Source: Saccharum officinarum
Lineage: Eukaryota > Streptophyta > Magnoliopsida > Poales > Poaceae
Assembly: GCA_020631735.1 (NCBI GenBank)
Contig: CM036191.1
Location: forward strand, 38,113,335 to 38,177,334
DNA: 64,000 nucleotides
Direction of reading: 5' to 3'
Numbering within the stretch: position 1 is the stretch's first letter; every line of letters starts with the position of its first letter. A program made the translations under genes and the position numbers. Positions 11,257 through 24,168 of this stretch are shown piece by piece. The notes under the pieces were generated by a model. The model worked only from the letters and a program-made list of their open reading frames with translations. It made no database searches and was not told the DNA's origin.

Positions 11257-12039
11257 TGGCCTGTTTGGATCCACTCCAACTAAAGTTTAGCTAGCTAATT
11301 GCTAAAGCAAAACTTCAGCCAACTAAAGATTAGCTAGCCAAACTTTAGCCGGACGTGTTTGGATCCTTTAGCTAATTGAAGACCTTGGACCATGCTACCC
11401 CTCGTTATAGCCCTGTTTGGGAGAGCATAATAATGAAAAAATGCAAAAAGAAGAGAGGACACATGCTCTTCTTCCTCCTGACCCGCTCGCTCGCAGGAGG
11501 AGGCTACGGCCACGACGAGTGAGGCCGGTGAGACCATGGCCAGGCGTGGCCATGGTAGCAGGGTGGATCTCACACGACGCGACGGAGGAGGATCCTGTGC
11601 GGTGGGGAAGGGTGCATGGCAGCAAGGTGGATCTCGCATGGCACGGCGAAGAAGGATCCTGTGCAGCCAGAAAGGGTGTGCGCGCACGGGGTTGCTCCCG
11701 CATAGCCGAATTTCACGACATGGTAGGGTGGTTCATGCGTGGCGATGGAGGAGGCGCGCGGCGAGGTGTAGCTCGCAGGCACGGCGGACATGTAGGCCAG
11801 AGCTAGAGCAGCCATGGCGGACAGGCGCGGAGAAGGCCGAGGTTAGGGTCGCGTGCGGAGAAGTAGAAAAAGACGAGGGCATTCTAGTAACTAACTGCTT
11901 TTAGCTGGGTTGGAACATCTAATGAGATAGTTGGGTTCTCATTAGCTAGGTCTTTAGCTGATACTTTAGCTGAGCTATTTGGATTCGCCACAGCTAAATT
12001 TAGCCAGCTAAAATTTAGCTGGTGAATCCAAACAGGGTC
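11257..12039. mobile_element. MITE-like non-autonomous DNA transposon (783 bp)
   Basis: The ends are inverted: left TGGCCTGTTTGGAT, right complement GACCCTGTTTGGAT. The subterminal regions are packed with AGCTAGCTAAA and TTTAGCTGGCTAAA words in both orientations. The flanking 5-mers are TAGTA on both sides (11252-11256 and 12040-12044), a likely target duplication. The GC-rich core (about 11500-11870) contains two diverged copies of a GTGGATCTC...GGATCCTGTGC unit. Small ORFs in the core look spurious. Confidence 0.65.
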
Positions 12040-12044
12040 TAGTA

Positions 12045-13736
12045 AAAAGATTGGCCTTCCAGCCAGGTAGGCAATTAGCAAAATGGTCAATAAAGTGTTG
12101 GTCTTGAGCCCTTGGTAATTTTATGAGAAATAAAGCGAGAGGAACTCAATATAGTCAGGATATACCAATTAGCGGCAAAGATACTCAGGCACCTATGAAT
12201 CCTCACGTATTGGATACTGGTACTTCTATGAACCTGTATTGAACACTGGTACTTCCTCCAATATTTGTCGGACACCAATAATACTCTTTCAATACCTATC
12301 ATTCTCAGATGTCCATCGGACATTTTAATGATATTCAAATAAATGAAATAACTATGATACTTTTGACGATACATCTACTGCAATATGACTCTTTCATGAC
12401 AAACTTCAAACTTTACCCCCTTACTATCATATTGATAATAAACCAATAGTAAGCCAATAAGTAGTGCTATAAGGCTATGACCATTTAAGAAATTATTATC
12501 CCGGATGTAGTTACTCTGATCTTCAATAAATCACATTGCATATGGGTGCATACTCATTTATTAGTTTGAGTATGTTTATATACTTATTTCAAGATACTTC
12601 AAATCTTACTATATGATTTTTTTTAATGTGCCCATATGTTTTATTATATTATTATAATATCATTATAGTAGTATATAAAATAAGTATAACCATATACTTC
12701 ATATACTTGCATACTTAACATACATACTATCTTAAATGGTCTAGTATAATCATATACTCCATCTACATATATTTCATCGGTCCGTATACACCCTAAATAT
12801 GAAGATATACACAAGGGAGTAACATACCCGAGACTAAGAAATGATTTCTCCTTTATATATTATGATAACAAGAGTAATTATTTCTTACTCTCAGGGTGTA
12901 GTTACTCTCATGTGTATATATAGACACATACACAACAATGCTTTTGGAAGAATGGTATGACGTGGTATCACTGTGTGTCTCGTATCCATATCAGTGTATC
13001 TAGGTAACAAAGATGAGCAGAATGAAGTTCTGTAGCTGGAATTTATAAACAAAAGAGCACTTGACCAAACTACCGAACAATTTAGCAATAGGAATTTTTC
13101 AAACCTTTAGGATAATTAGTGCATACCCTCAATTTCATTAAACGGTGCAAAAAATGATACGAAGGAATTCATTCATGAATAGTAAAAAAGTGCACTGGAC
13201 GCTTTTGAAGGAATATATGATATCTCATACACTCGTACACTATTGCTCATGCTTAGAATTTCATTCAGTTACGTTTCTTTCTAGATTATTGCTAATTGAA
13301 ATATTTTACTTCAATATAATGTAAAATTCATATTAGTTCCATAATAATGGATCTGGGTGTCAAATTTTATTTTAAATACTGTTTTTTTGAAATGCGTAAG
13401 GTAACACAGATTTAAATAAAACTGACTATAAAAGTAATGATCCATATTTTATTTAATTAATGAAACTTTCATCTTTAAATTGCTGACAAATTTTAGAAAC
13501 TAAATTCGCAGTATACATTCAGTCTCATCATCACCGTTACATTGAGATTGACTCAAATGATAAAGTTTGATTCTTTTTTTGAAATTCAACTCTACCTATC
13601 TTGTTTTTCTCTTTCTATCATTTCTAAAAAAAAACAGCCATTGTTATCATGCAACTGCATTGGATTTTTTGCTAACTTCCATTAATTTATTTACTTAATT
13701 ATGTAACATGATCTGCATTTATGATGTTCAGCACGA
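12045..13736. other. AT-rich intergenic DNA upstream of the NLR gene
   Basis: There are no supported genes. The stretch at 12590-12900 is rich in ATATACTT/AGTATA words. The bases just before the NLR start codon (…GATGTTCAG, 13722-13731) look like a 3' splice site, so the NLR may have an intron in its 5' UTR with the promoter further upstream. Confidence 0.5.
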
Positions 13737-14063
13737 ATGACAGAAGCTGTACTCCTTGCTGCTTCAAAGATTGGAAGCATTTTAACAGAGGAAGCCACAA
13801 AGGCCGATATAAGCAAGCTATCAGAGAAAGTTGTGAACCTTAAGGAACTACCAAGGAAGATTGAGGAAATAGGCAAAGAACTAAACATGATAGACAAAGT
13901 AATAAAACAGATAGGCACTACAAGCCTCACCAATGTGCTTGTGGAGGGCTCAATATCAGAGGTGCGGGACCTAGGCTACGATGCTGAGGATGTGATTGAC
14001 AGTTATTCATACTACGCTATTAAACTGGAGGAAGAAAACAGAGTGAAAAAGATCTTCAGCAAA

Positions 14064-16937
14064 TGTCACACCCGGTTTTCTAAAGAACAAAACCAGGCTA
14101 ATCATATGTGTGCCCAGGAAGTCCACACATATGCCAGAATGAAAAAAATATCGGAAACAATGTTATTATATAACGTATACATAGCTATATTAACACTTAC
14201 ATCAGAGTATCGCGGAACGGTGACTAAACTTCGGGCTCCATTCTTCTCAGGGACGGCTGACTGGGGGTAACATATGCCTAGCACTTCTACTAGTCTTCTG
14301 GAAACTCCACTACACCTTTGTCCTTTTTCCGAGTAGCATCTTACTACACACTGGAGTGTTGGGGAAATAGCAAGAGTGAGTCCATGTCGAACTCAACAAG
14401 TATAACACAGGGTTCATGAGGCTCAAAAAGGCTAGACACTGTTTGACTGCGTTTAGCTTTTAATCATCATATAATTAGCAATTGAGTAGCATCAAGGTAT
14501 TCCAATTCCCATTAATGAATCAATGATCAATTGTAATAAGGATAATGAATAGCATTAACATGAGCAAATAATAATCAACAATAATTAAGCATGATATAAC
14601 AATGGTGATCAACTATTCTGTAAGAATCCCCAAGGCCGCTCGTATCCGTGAGCACGGCTAGTATATCAGTTTTTAACTCTGCGCAGAGGTGTACACTTTC
14701 ACTGTGAGTCATGATTTCCAAATGCATGGGTTTGCAAGGCCCAAAACATCAGAGACCATATAAAGCCATTCAAAAGTTCGTCTAACAAGTTAGGGCCATT
14801 AGATTCACTCGGCAGGCAGATGTAGAACCCCCCTTCCCTATGGCACAACAACCGCAGCCTATACACACTAGGCCAGGGGCTCGCACTACACCCAAAGTGG
14901 CAAGCCATTCTTACGCCATTTAAGGTAACCTCTAACAAGCTAGAAAAGGTCTCTTGAACAACTAGAGCCAGAGTCATATAGCCCTCACAGTTGTACTGTA
15001 TGTCCCGGTTATCACTTACAGGTAAGTCCTTACGGAGAGTAACTAGAGCAACAATATAACCCCTTGCTCTAGCCCCCTTTCAACAGTAATAAAATCATCT
15101 TAATGGTTGATTGCATAATCCATTAGTCAAATTACAAGATCATTGTTCATAATTAAGCACTAGCAATAGCTATCCAAATGCATAACCAAGGTTGACAAGG
15201 AATGAAGATATCAATAGCTAAGTTATAATCTATATGGTTGTCAAGGAAGACACATGCATATGTATAATAATTTCAGTGAATAGGTAACAAGGATGGTCCC
15301 ATGTTATACTTGCCTTAATCAAAGCTTTCCTGATGATACTGCTGGTCTGACTCAAAATAATACTCTTGATCGTCCAGATACTGCTCACCTTCTATACCCG
15401 ATCATCAATCAACAACACACATGCATCCAATCAAACATACACAAAGCAAATAAAGAAATACAATTAGAACAGTACACCAACAGTAGCAAAACAGTAATAA
15501 AAGTTTATAAAACTCTTCTACATGTTTCTACGATCACACAGACGCTAAGATCACCAAATTCGGAGTTAAAACGTGAAAGTTATGAATTTTCTAAGATTTC
15601 CTATAGATAAATAAATACTTAATTATAAACTCGAAAAATAAATTATCAAAACTAACTGTACAACTACACTAACATGTAGAGCTCACAAATACGAACCTAA
15701 CGCAACTTGAACGGATCAAATCGGAGTTAAAACGAAGATTTTATGACCAAAACAAACCTAGTGGCAAAACTGTAAATACCTGAAAACGTATTTTTGATTT
15801 AACCGGGAAGAAAATACGCTTTCAAAACACGAAAACACATTTCCAATTATACGCTATGGACGGCGGGTTAATTATTAATAAACCCAGGGGCTCTTTAAGA
15901 AGTTTACCCCGTGAAGGGGTATCTTCTAATCGCAGCCCTTGATCTCAAATCCAACGGCTCATGCTTGTCACCGATGAGACCGGTGGTGCTGCCGCCGCCC
16001 CGCCCCATCTCCACGGCGGCGCCATGGCCGGCGGCTTGCCGGTCATGCAAACTCGCTCAAAACCTCACCAAAAGACACGCGGAACGCATCAACCGATCGA
16101 GGAGCTTGTGGAGATCTCACCTAGGGTTTCAATGCAGTCAAAAACAGAAAGAGAGCGACGGGCAGCTCCAGTAGGCGGACGGCAGAGCCCCTACACACGG
16201 TAATGAGACAACAATGCCTCCTCTTCAAAATTGATAGCAAAATTGGGTTCGCAAAAATGAGCTAAAATCATTAAAGCAACTTACAGCTGCTAAGATTCAA
16301 GGTAGCCGACGAATTTCCCCCCCCCCCACCGCGGCTTCAAATTCTTACGGCGGCGGTTAACACCTCCATGGTAGAGCTAGGGCTGATTTTGATCCAAAAA
16401 CACCCGGTCTAGGCTCGGTTCCACCTTAAATAAGGGTCGGCTGGATCAATTTGGTAACAACCTCCTTCGGCTTGCGGATTCGACCTCGACTCGAAGGTAG
16501 AGTCCTCCTCGGTTACGAGCAGGGCGACGGTAAGCAACCGACAAGCGGGGCCCAACAATCAGCGTCACCAGGAGAGGAAAGGTGCGGCTTATTCACGAAG
16601 CTGGGCCGCTCGTCCGCTGGGCCAGCCCAGCCGTTGTCGGGCGAGGGGAAGTCAGGCCTCGGCCCCAACGACCATCGGGCCGCCAGGTAAGGAAGGTAAA
16701 TTGTTTCTTCTTTTTTTTATTTTTCTTTCTTTTCTTTGTTTACTTGTTTTCAAAAATATCTCAAATAAAATTTTCTAATCCAAAATAAAATAAAATAAAT
16801 CCACACCACAAAATAAAATAAATACAACAGCATGAATGCATCACCAAATAGTTTTTAAAATTTTAATTTGCCATTAATTGTTATCTAAACTATTTGAAAT
16901 TCATTATTCCTAAAGTTTAGAATTTTTGGGTGTTACA
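14064..16937 (-). repeat. 3' LTR of Tekay-B
   Basis: It starts TGTCACACCC on the plus strand and ends GGGTGTTACA. It shares its outer parts with the Tekay-A LTR but has a different GC-rich middle (about 15900-16700), so it belongs to a different subfamily. Confidence 0.95.
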
Positions 16938-16962
16938 AATTCTACCCCCTTAAAAGAATCTC
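16938..16962 (-). other. Polypurine tract of Tekay-B
   Basis: On the minus strand TTCTTTTAAGGGGGTAGAAT directly precedes the 3' LTR. This is the usual primer for plus-strand DNA synthesis. The same motif is at 45930-45950 in the Tekay-A copy. Confidence 0.75.
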
Positions 16963-16984
16963 GTCCTCGAGATTGGACTGCTTA

Positions 16985-19103
16985 CTCAAACAATTGCGGA
17001 TATGATTTTCTCAATTCATCCTCTCTTTCCCAAGTTGCCTCTGCTTCTGAATATCGATTCCTCTGTACTTTGCACATCTTAATAACCCTACTTCGAGTAA
17101 CTCTCTCAGCAGTTTTCAAAATCTTGATCGGAATTTCTTCATAAGTAAGATCCTCCTTAACAGTCAATTCTTCTAAAGGTATCTACTCTTCTGACACATG
17201 CAAACACTTCTTAATTTGTGAAACATGAAACACATCATGTACTCTAGACAAATTCTCAGGCAACTTCAACTGATAAGCAACTTCTCCACGTCTAGCAATA
17301 ACTTTAAATGGTCCAACATACCTTGGTGCTAATTTGCCTTTCATGTTAAATCTCTTCACACTTTTCATAGGTGACACCTTCAAATAGACATAATCACCTA
17401 TCTCAAAAACTAAATCTCTTCTTCTATTGTCAGCATAACTCTTCTGACGAGACTGCGCCACCCTCAAATTCTCACGAATCACTCGCACTTGATCTTCTGC
17501 GTTTCTAAGAACATCTGTACCAAACACTTGAGATTCACCTGTCCGATCCCAAAACAATGGAGTTCTACACTTACGTCCATACAAAGCTTCAAACGGTGCC
17601 ATCTTAAGACTCTGTTGATAACTATTATTATAAGAGAATTCTGCATAAGGCAAACTCTTATCCCAACTGGCTCCATATTGCAATGCACAAGCTCTCAACA
17701 TATCCTCTAATACTTGGTTGGTCCTTTCAGTCTGTCCATCTGTCTGTGGATGATATGTTGTACTAAAATTCAATTTTGTTCCCAATGATTCATGTACAGC
17801 TTTCCAAAAATGCGACGTAAACTGCGATCCTTGATCAGATACAATCTTCTTTAGAACTCCATGCAAACATACTATTCTTTCTATATACAAGGTAGCTAAT
17901 TGTATTCCCATGTAATTTAGTCTTGACTGGTATAAAATGAGCAACTTTAGTCAATCTATCCACTATCACCCAAATAGAATCATAACCTCTCTGAGTACGC
18001 GGTAACCCTACTACAAAGTCCATACCAACTTCCTCCCACTTCCATTCAGGAATCTTCATTGGTTGCAACCATCCAATAGGTCTCTGATGCTTTGCTTTCA
18101 CCCCCTGACAAGTGTCACACAATGCCACATACTCAACCACATCTCGCTTAAATCCAACCCACCAATATTTCTGTTTAAGATCCAAATACATCTTAGTACT
18201 ACCAGGATGAATGAAATAAGCTGACTCATGAGCTTCGCGAAGAATTGCCTATCTAACAGTTTGATCCTCAGGTACACACAGCCTCTTTCCAAACCACAAA
18301 ATTCCATTATCATCCATCCGAAAGTCTGGTGACTTACCAATCACTATATCTTCTGCTATCTCCTTCAGTTTCTCATCCTTCAACTGACCCTTGTAAATTC
18401 CTTACTCTAAAGTAGGCTCTATCACTAATTCCATTGTATTAGTAACAATTCCCAAATTCAAATATTCAAATTCAGCACATAACTCACTAGTCATAGTCAA
18501 TGTTTGTATCTCATTGGCATAACTTTTCCTACTAAGAGCATCAGCTACTATATTAGCCTTACTAGGATGATAGTGTATCTCAATATCATAATCCTTAATC
18601 AACTCCAACCATCTGCGTTGCCTCAAATTTAGGTCTGACTGAGTGAAAATATACTTCAAACTCTTATGATCAGTGTATATATCACTCTTATGTCCAATCA
18701 AATAATGTCTCCAAATCTTTAAAGCATGAACTACAGCTGCTAACTCCAAATCATGTGTAGGATAATTCAACTCATGCTTTCTCAACTGCCTAGATGCATA
18801 AGCCACAACTCTGCCTTCTTGCATAAGAACACATCCCAAACCTTGACAAGAAGCATCACAATAAATAGAAAACTTCTTACTCAAATCTGGCAAAACCAAA
18901 ACAGGCGCTGTAGTCAACCTCTTCTTCAATTCCTCAAAACTAGCTTGACATTTATCTGACCACACAAACTTGGCATTCTTCTCTAATAGAGATGTCATAG
19001 GTTTAGCAAGTTTAGAAAACCCTTCAATGAACCGTCTGTAATATCCAGCCAAACCCAAGAAACTACGAATCCCGCTAACATCAGTAGGTGATTTCCAATT
19101 CAA
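16985..19103 (-). pseudogene. pol: Tekay-B pol remnant: end of reverse transcriptase, RNase H, integrase, chromodomain
   Basis: On the minus strand the reading begins inside reverse transcriptase ([13 protein letters not shown], near 19050) and passes through RNase H ([15 protein letters not shown]). It continues into the zinc-finger and core regions of integrase (CDTCQ; VGMDFVVGLPRTQ; YHPQTDGQTERTNQ) and ends in a chromodomain-like segment (RYSEAEATWERE, near 17010). Frameshifts and stops break it near 18400, 18250, 17900 and 17180. The N-terminal half of pol and all of gag are missing. Its sequence is close to the Tekay-A pol at 43153-45906. Confidence 0.9.
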
Positions 19104-19855
19104 TAGATAAGAAAAATCTGATTTCTCTGGGCAAATTCCAATTTCAGTAACTCAGTAAAACTGTCATATCTCGAGCTACAGACGTCCAATTCAGATGATC
19201 TTTACATGGTTGGAAAGCTTACAAAATTATCTACAACTTTTATTCACAACACTTTTTCTGAATCTGTCAAATAATTGGCCAAAAACTGAACTTAACCGAA
19301 ACTGTTTCAGAATTCCAGACTGTGCAGTAACTCCAACTTGGAACAGGTATATCTCTTAGCTCATAATAGATATTAAAGTGATTCTTCTGGGGTTGGAAAG
19401 ATATAGAAGTCTAATTATTCTCAGTAAAATTTCTTAAATTTCTCATGAACGGATTTTAAGTTATTTCTAAAACATCCCAGACTGATCCAAAAATCAGCAA
19501 AGGACAGAACTATGTTCACCTCATATTCAACTAATATATTTTGATCAAACTTAATATTCTTAACCATGGAACTTGTAGGCCTGTCTACAAAACTCCAGCA
19601 CACATTACAAAGATCCAAATCACACATTATCACATTAACAATCCATCAATCACACAATTGTTCACACCACAAACTGACTCTCAAAACAATCCAACTTAAA
19701 ATTGACTCGCAACTACTATCGTTCTTATTACATAGGGATTTTTCCTATTTCCTAGTTAAGCTTCTAATAAATCTTGGGACGACCTAACTCCGCCCTTAAT
19801 TGGTCAATCTCCTTATAAGCTTGCTCCTTAAGTTCTTTTTCCTTCAGCAACTCTT
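19104..19855 (-). other. Tekay-A-type leader and 3' tip of the extra ORF inside Tekay-B
   Basis: This stretch matches 41450-40690 of the plus-strand Tekay-A (spacer before gag plus the last 110 bases or so of the extra ORF). On the 19103 side it joins directly to the reverse-transcriptase coding sequence; the join shares a few bases (ATTG) with both parents. On the 19855 side it joins an unrelated leader. It shows that the element is a chimera. Confidence 0.8.
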
Positions 19856-21274
19856 ATGCAATGATGATGCCACAAGCTCATAACCAACTTTATAAATGTC
19901 TCCTTTAGACCCTTATGATTTTTATAGATGTTCTAACAGGTTACCAACCCTAAGAAAAGATACTTGCACTTGATAATGATTTTGCAACCATGTGGATAGC
20001 TGATGCTTCCAAGTGACGAAATAGAACATATAAACCTCCATCTTGTATCGTCTTTAGTTCGACAACCCCTCTTAAGAAGAGATCAACTAGAGTACACCAA
20101 AGGATAGCTTGCATTTGTTTCTGAGTGATAACTACTATCGTGTCCTTCTATCATGTCAAAGAGACTCATGAGCATATGCAAGAACAAGTAACCTGCACTT
20201 CCTCGCGAGCAGAAAAATGGTAGTGCAGAAATACAGTTATATCTCGAGTTCTACGAATCCAATGATATTGTAGCTTATACCGTTGGAAAGCTTATCAAAT
20301 TTACTACAACTTCCTTATAGAATTCTTCTCCAGATTCTGCAGTTAAGGTAGTCGAAAACTGTGCACAACAGAAACTATTCTAGATTGCTGACAGCACAGA
20401 TGCGTCGCCTTGTGATTTTCATAAATCCCAAACCATAATAGATATCAGGGTGGTTCTTACGGTCAGAGAAAGATATTGAAGTCTACTATTGTCCAGAATT
20501 TATCCATGATTTTTGGGCATCCAAAAATAGAGATATAAGCTAAGGAAGACAGACTGCTATAAAAAAAACAGGATAAGGTAGAAACGAGATTCAAAAGACA
20601 CTAGAGAGATAGATAACACTAATCTTCAAGTCTTCACACTTCTTTGCTTTGTGTTGATGAGATATAAGACATGGATCGAGGATAGCCAAAAGATGACAAG
20701 AAAGATAAGGTTTGATCTTTAGTTCTTCATGTGTTGATCATCCATTAAGATGAGATTAATAAGGTAGCATGACAACCAAGGGTAGACAGGAACGGTGTAA
20801 GAGAAAATGGCATGAATTAGGATCGATTGAAAGATAAGTAAGATACAAGATGTCACTACCCCACTTAACATAGATCGAGCTACTTCTCAAGACTTATACC
20901 TTCCGGGCCTACCTTTGAAACACGAGAACAAGAACAACACACAAGCAACACATCAAGCAAAACAAGCACACATCACATCATCGGTACTACACGTGCTTCT
21001 TCAACAATGGTGGTCATCCTAAAAAAATATGGATGATGAAAAGCCATCGAATCTTTGAACCAGGTAAGATCAGAAAACTTTTAGTAAAAACAACATAAAA
21101 CAAAATCCAAGGGAGTAAGAAATAATAGCTCAAAGGAAGCTATCAAGGAGAGGATACAACAGGACAAGGAAGAGGAAATAGTCAAAATCAATGAGTCAAG
21201 GAATGACAAAATAGTTTTATCGTAAAATAAGTTTTAGAATACGTCCAGTGCTACTTGGCATACGTCCTACAGTC
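19856..21274 (-). other. Non-coding leader of the Tekay-B subfamily
   Basis: No ORF of note. It contains a diverged form of the same leader motif seen in Tekay-A (TATCTCGAG...GTTGGAAAGCTTA near 20240-20300), so it is the B-subfamily counterpart of that spacer. Confidence 0.6.
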
Positions 21275-21295
21275 AACACCGCTCTGATACCACTC
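21275..21295 (-). other. Primer-binding site of Tekay-B
   Basis: The minus strand reads GAGTGGTATCAGAGCGGTGT immediately after the 5' LTR. It matches the initiator-methionine tRNA complement TGGTATCAGAGC exactly. Confidence 0.9.
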
Positions 21296-24168
21296 TGTCA
21301 CACCCGGTTTTCTAAAGAACAAAACCAGGCTAATCATATGTGTGCCCAGAAAGTCCACACATATGCCAGAATGAAAAAAATATCAGAAACAATGTTATTA
21401 TATAACGTATACATAGCTATATTAACACTTACATCAGAGTATCGCGGAACGGTGACTAAACTTCGGGCTCCATTCTTCTCAGGGACGGCTGACTGGGGGT
21501 AACATATGCCTAGCACTTCTACTAGTCTTCTGGAAACTCCACTACACCTTTGTCCTTTTTCCGAGTAGCATCTTACTACACACTGGAGTGTTGGGGAAAT
21601 AGCAAGAGTGAGTCCATGTCGAACTCAACAAGTATAACACAGGGTTCATGAGGCTCAAAAAGGCTAGACACTGTTTGACTGCGTTTAGCTTTTAATCATC
21701 ATATAATTAGCAATTGAGTAGCATCAAGGTATTCCAATTCCCATTAATGAATCAATGATCAATTGTAATAAGGATAATGAATAGCATTAACATGAGCAAA
21801 TAATAATGAACAATAATTAAGCATGATATAACAATGTTGATCAACTATTCTGTAAGAATCCCCAAGGCCGCTCGTATCCGTGAGCACGGCTAGTATACCA
21901 GTTTTTAACTCTGCGCAGAGGTGTACACTTTCACTGTGAGTCATGATTTCCAAATGCATGGGTTTGCAAGGCCCAAAACATCAGAGACCATATAAAGCCA
22001 TTCAAAAGTTCGTCTAACAAGTTAGGGCCATTAGATTCACTCGGTAGGCAGATGTAGAACCCCCCTTCCCTATGACACAACAACCGCAGCCTATACACAC
22101 TAGGCCAGGGGCTCGCACTACACCCAAAGTGGCAAGCCATTCTTACGCCATTTAAGGTAACCTCTAACAAGCTAGAAAAGGTCTCTTGAACAACTAGAGC
22201 CAGAGCCATATAGCCCTCACAGCTGTACTGTATGTCCCGGTTATCACTTACAGGTAAGTCCTTATGGAGAGTAACTAGAGCAACAATATAACCCCTTGCT
22301 CTAGCCCCCTTTCAACAGTAATAAAATCATCTTAATGGTTGATTGCATAATCCATTAGTCAAATTACAAGATCATTGTTCATAATTAAGTACTAGCAATA
22401 GCTACCCAAATGCATAACCAAGGTTGACAAGGAATCAAGATATCAATAGCTAAGTTATAATCTCTATGGTTGTCAAGGAAGACACATGCATATGTATAAT
22501 AATTTCAGTGAATAGGTAACAAGGATGGTCCCATGTTATACTTGCCTTAATCAAAGCTTTCCTGATGATACTGCTGGTCTGGCTCAAAATAATACTCTTG
22601 ATCGTCCAGATACTGCTCACCTTCTATACCCGATCATCAATCAACAACACACATGCATCCAATCAAACATACACGAAGTAAACAAAGAAATACAATTAGA
22701 ACAGTACACCAACAGTAGCAAAACAGTAATAAAAGTTTATAAAACTCTTCTACACGTTTCTACGATCACACAGACGCTAAGATCACCAAATTCGGAGTTA
22801 AAACGTGAAAGTTATGAATTTTCTAAGATTTCCTATAGATAAATAAATACTTAATTATAAACTCGAAAAATAAATTATCAAAACTAGCTGTACAACTACA
22901 CTAACATGTAGAGCTCACAAATACGAACCTAACGCAACTTGAACGGATCAAATCGGAGTTAAAACGAAGATTTTATGACCAAAACAAACCTAGTGGCAAA
23001 ACTGTAAATACCTGAAAACGTATTTTTGATTTAACCGGGAAGAAAATACGCTTTCAAAACACGAAAACACATTTCCAATTATACGCTATGGACGGCGGGT
23101 TAATTATTAATAAACCCAGGGGCTCTTTAAGAAGTTTACCCCGTGAAGGGGTATCTTCTAATCGCAGCCCTTGATCTCAAATCCAACGGCTCATGCTTGT
23201 CACCGATGAGACCGGTGGTGCTGCCGCCGCCCCGCCCCATCTCCACGGCGGCGCCATGGCCGGCGGCTTGCCGGTCATGCAAACTCGCTCAAAACCTCAC
23301 CAAAAGACACGCGGAACGCATCAACCGATCGAGGAGCTTGTGGAGATCTCACCTAGGGTTTCAATGCAGTCAAAAACGGAAAGAGAGCGACGGGCAGCTC
23401 CAGTAGGCGGACGGCAGAGCCCCTACACACGGTAATGAGACAACAATGCCTCCTCTTCAAAATTGATAGCAAAATTGGGTTCGCAAAAACGAGCTAAAAT
23501 CATTAAAGCAACTTACAGCTGCTAAGATTCAAGGTAGCCGACGAATTTCCCCCCCCCCCACCGCGGCTTCAAATTCTTACGGCGGCGGTTAACACCTCCA
23601 TGGTAGAGCTAGGGCTGATTTTGATCCAAAAACACCCGGTCTAGGGTCGGTTCCACCTTAAATAAGGGTCGGCTGGATCAATTTGGTAACAACCTCCTTC
23701 GGCTTGCGGATTCGACCTCGACTCGAAGGTAGAGTCCTCCTCGGTTACGAGCAGGGCGACGGTAAGCAACCGACAAGCGGGGCCCAACAATCAGCGTCAC
23801 CAGGAGAGGAAAGGTGCGGCTTATTCACGAAGCTGGGCCGCTCGTCCGCTGGGCCAGCCCAGCCGTTGTCGGGCGAGGGGAAGTCAGGCCTCGGCCCCAA
23901 CGACCATCGGGCCGCCAGGTAAGGAAGGTAAATTGTTTCTTCTTTTTTTTATTTTTCTTTCTTTTCTTTGTTTACTTGTTTTCAAAAATATCTCAAATAA
24001 AATTTTCTAATCCAAAATAAAATAAAATAAATCCACACCATAAAATAAAATAAATGCAACAGCATGAATGCATCACCAAATAGTTTTAAAATTTTAATTT
24101 GTCATTAATTGTTATCTAAACTATTTGAAATTCATTATTCCTAAAGTTTAGAATTTTTGGGTGTTACA
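21296..24168 (-). repeat. 5' LTR of Tekay-B
   Basis: It is nearly identical to 14064-16937, with the same TGTCACACCC and GGGTGTTACA ends. ORFs inside it are mirrored in the other LTR and are not genes. Confidence 0.95.

Larger units (their letters stand above)
10027..12110 (+). mobile_element. Short non-autonomous LTR element (TRIM/LARD-like), 3' end uncertain
   Basis: A candidate 5' LTR at 10027-10423 starts TGTTAT and ends ATAACA and has a TATA box (CTATATAAA, near 10272). It is followed by a degenerate primer site (TCTATCAGATCG). A polypurine tract AAAGGGGGGA (11181-11190) precedes a second TGTTATGG...GGGCC...GAACAGTACC start at 11195. The inside holds no retroviral protein. The second LTR is interrupted by a MITE at 11257, and only a weak match resumes after 12040, so its right boundary is a guess. 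Confidence 0.5.
14064..24168 (-). mobile_element. Tekay-B: complete but coding-defective Ty3/gypsy chromovirus in the NLR coding exon
   Basis: The element has two LTRs of 2874 and 2873 bp, a primer site, a polypurine tract and a perfect 5-bp target duplication GCAAA (14059-14063 and 24169-24173). It lies antisense to the NLR. Its 4.36-kb interior has lost gag, protease and most of reverse transcriptase, so it would need proteins from another copy. By eye the two LTRs differ at about 30 positions, mostly C/T or A/G, or roughly 1 percent. This suggests an insertion within the last million years. Confidence 0.95.

Noticed and set aside
15911..16788. Several ORFs of 68-87 codons, repeated at 23143-24020
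   Set aside because: They lie within the two Tekay-B LTRs and are copied with them; they are not host genes.
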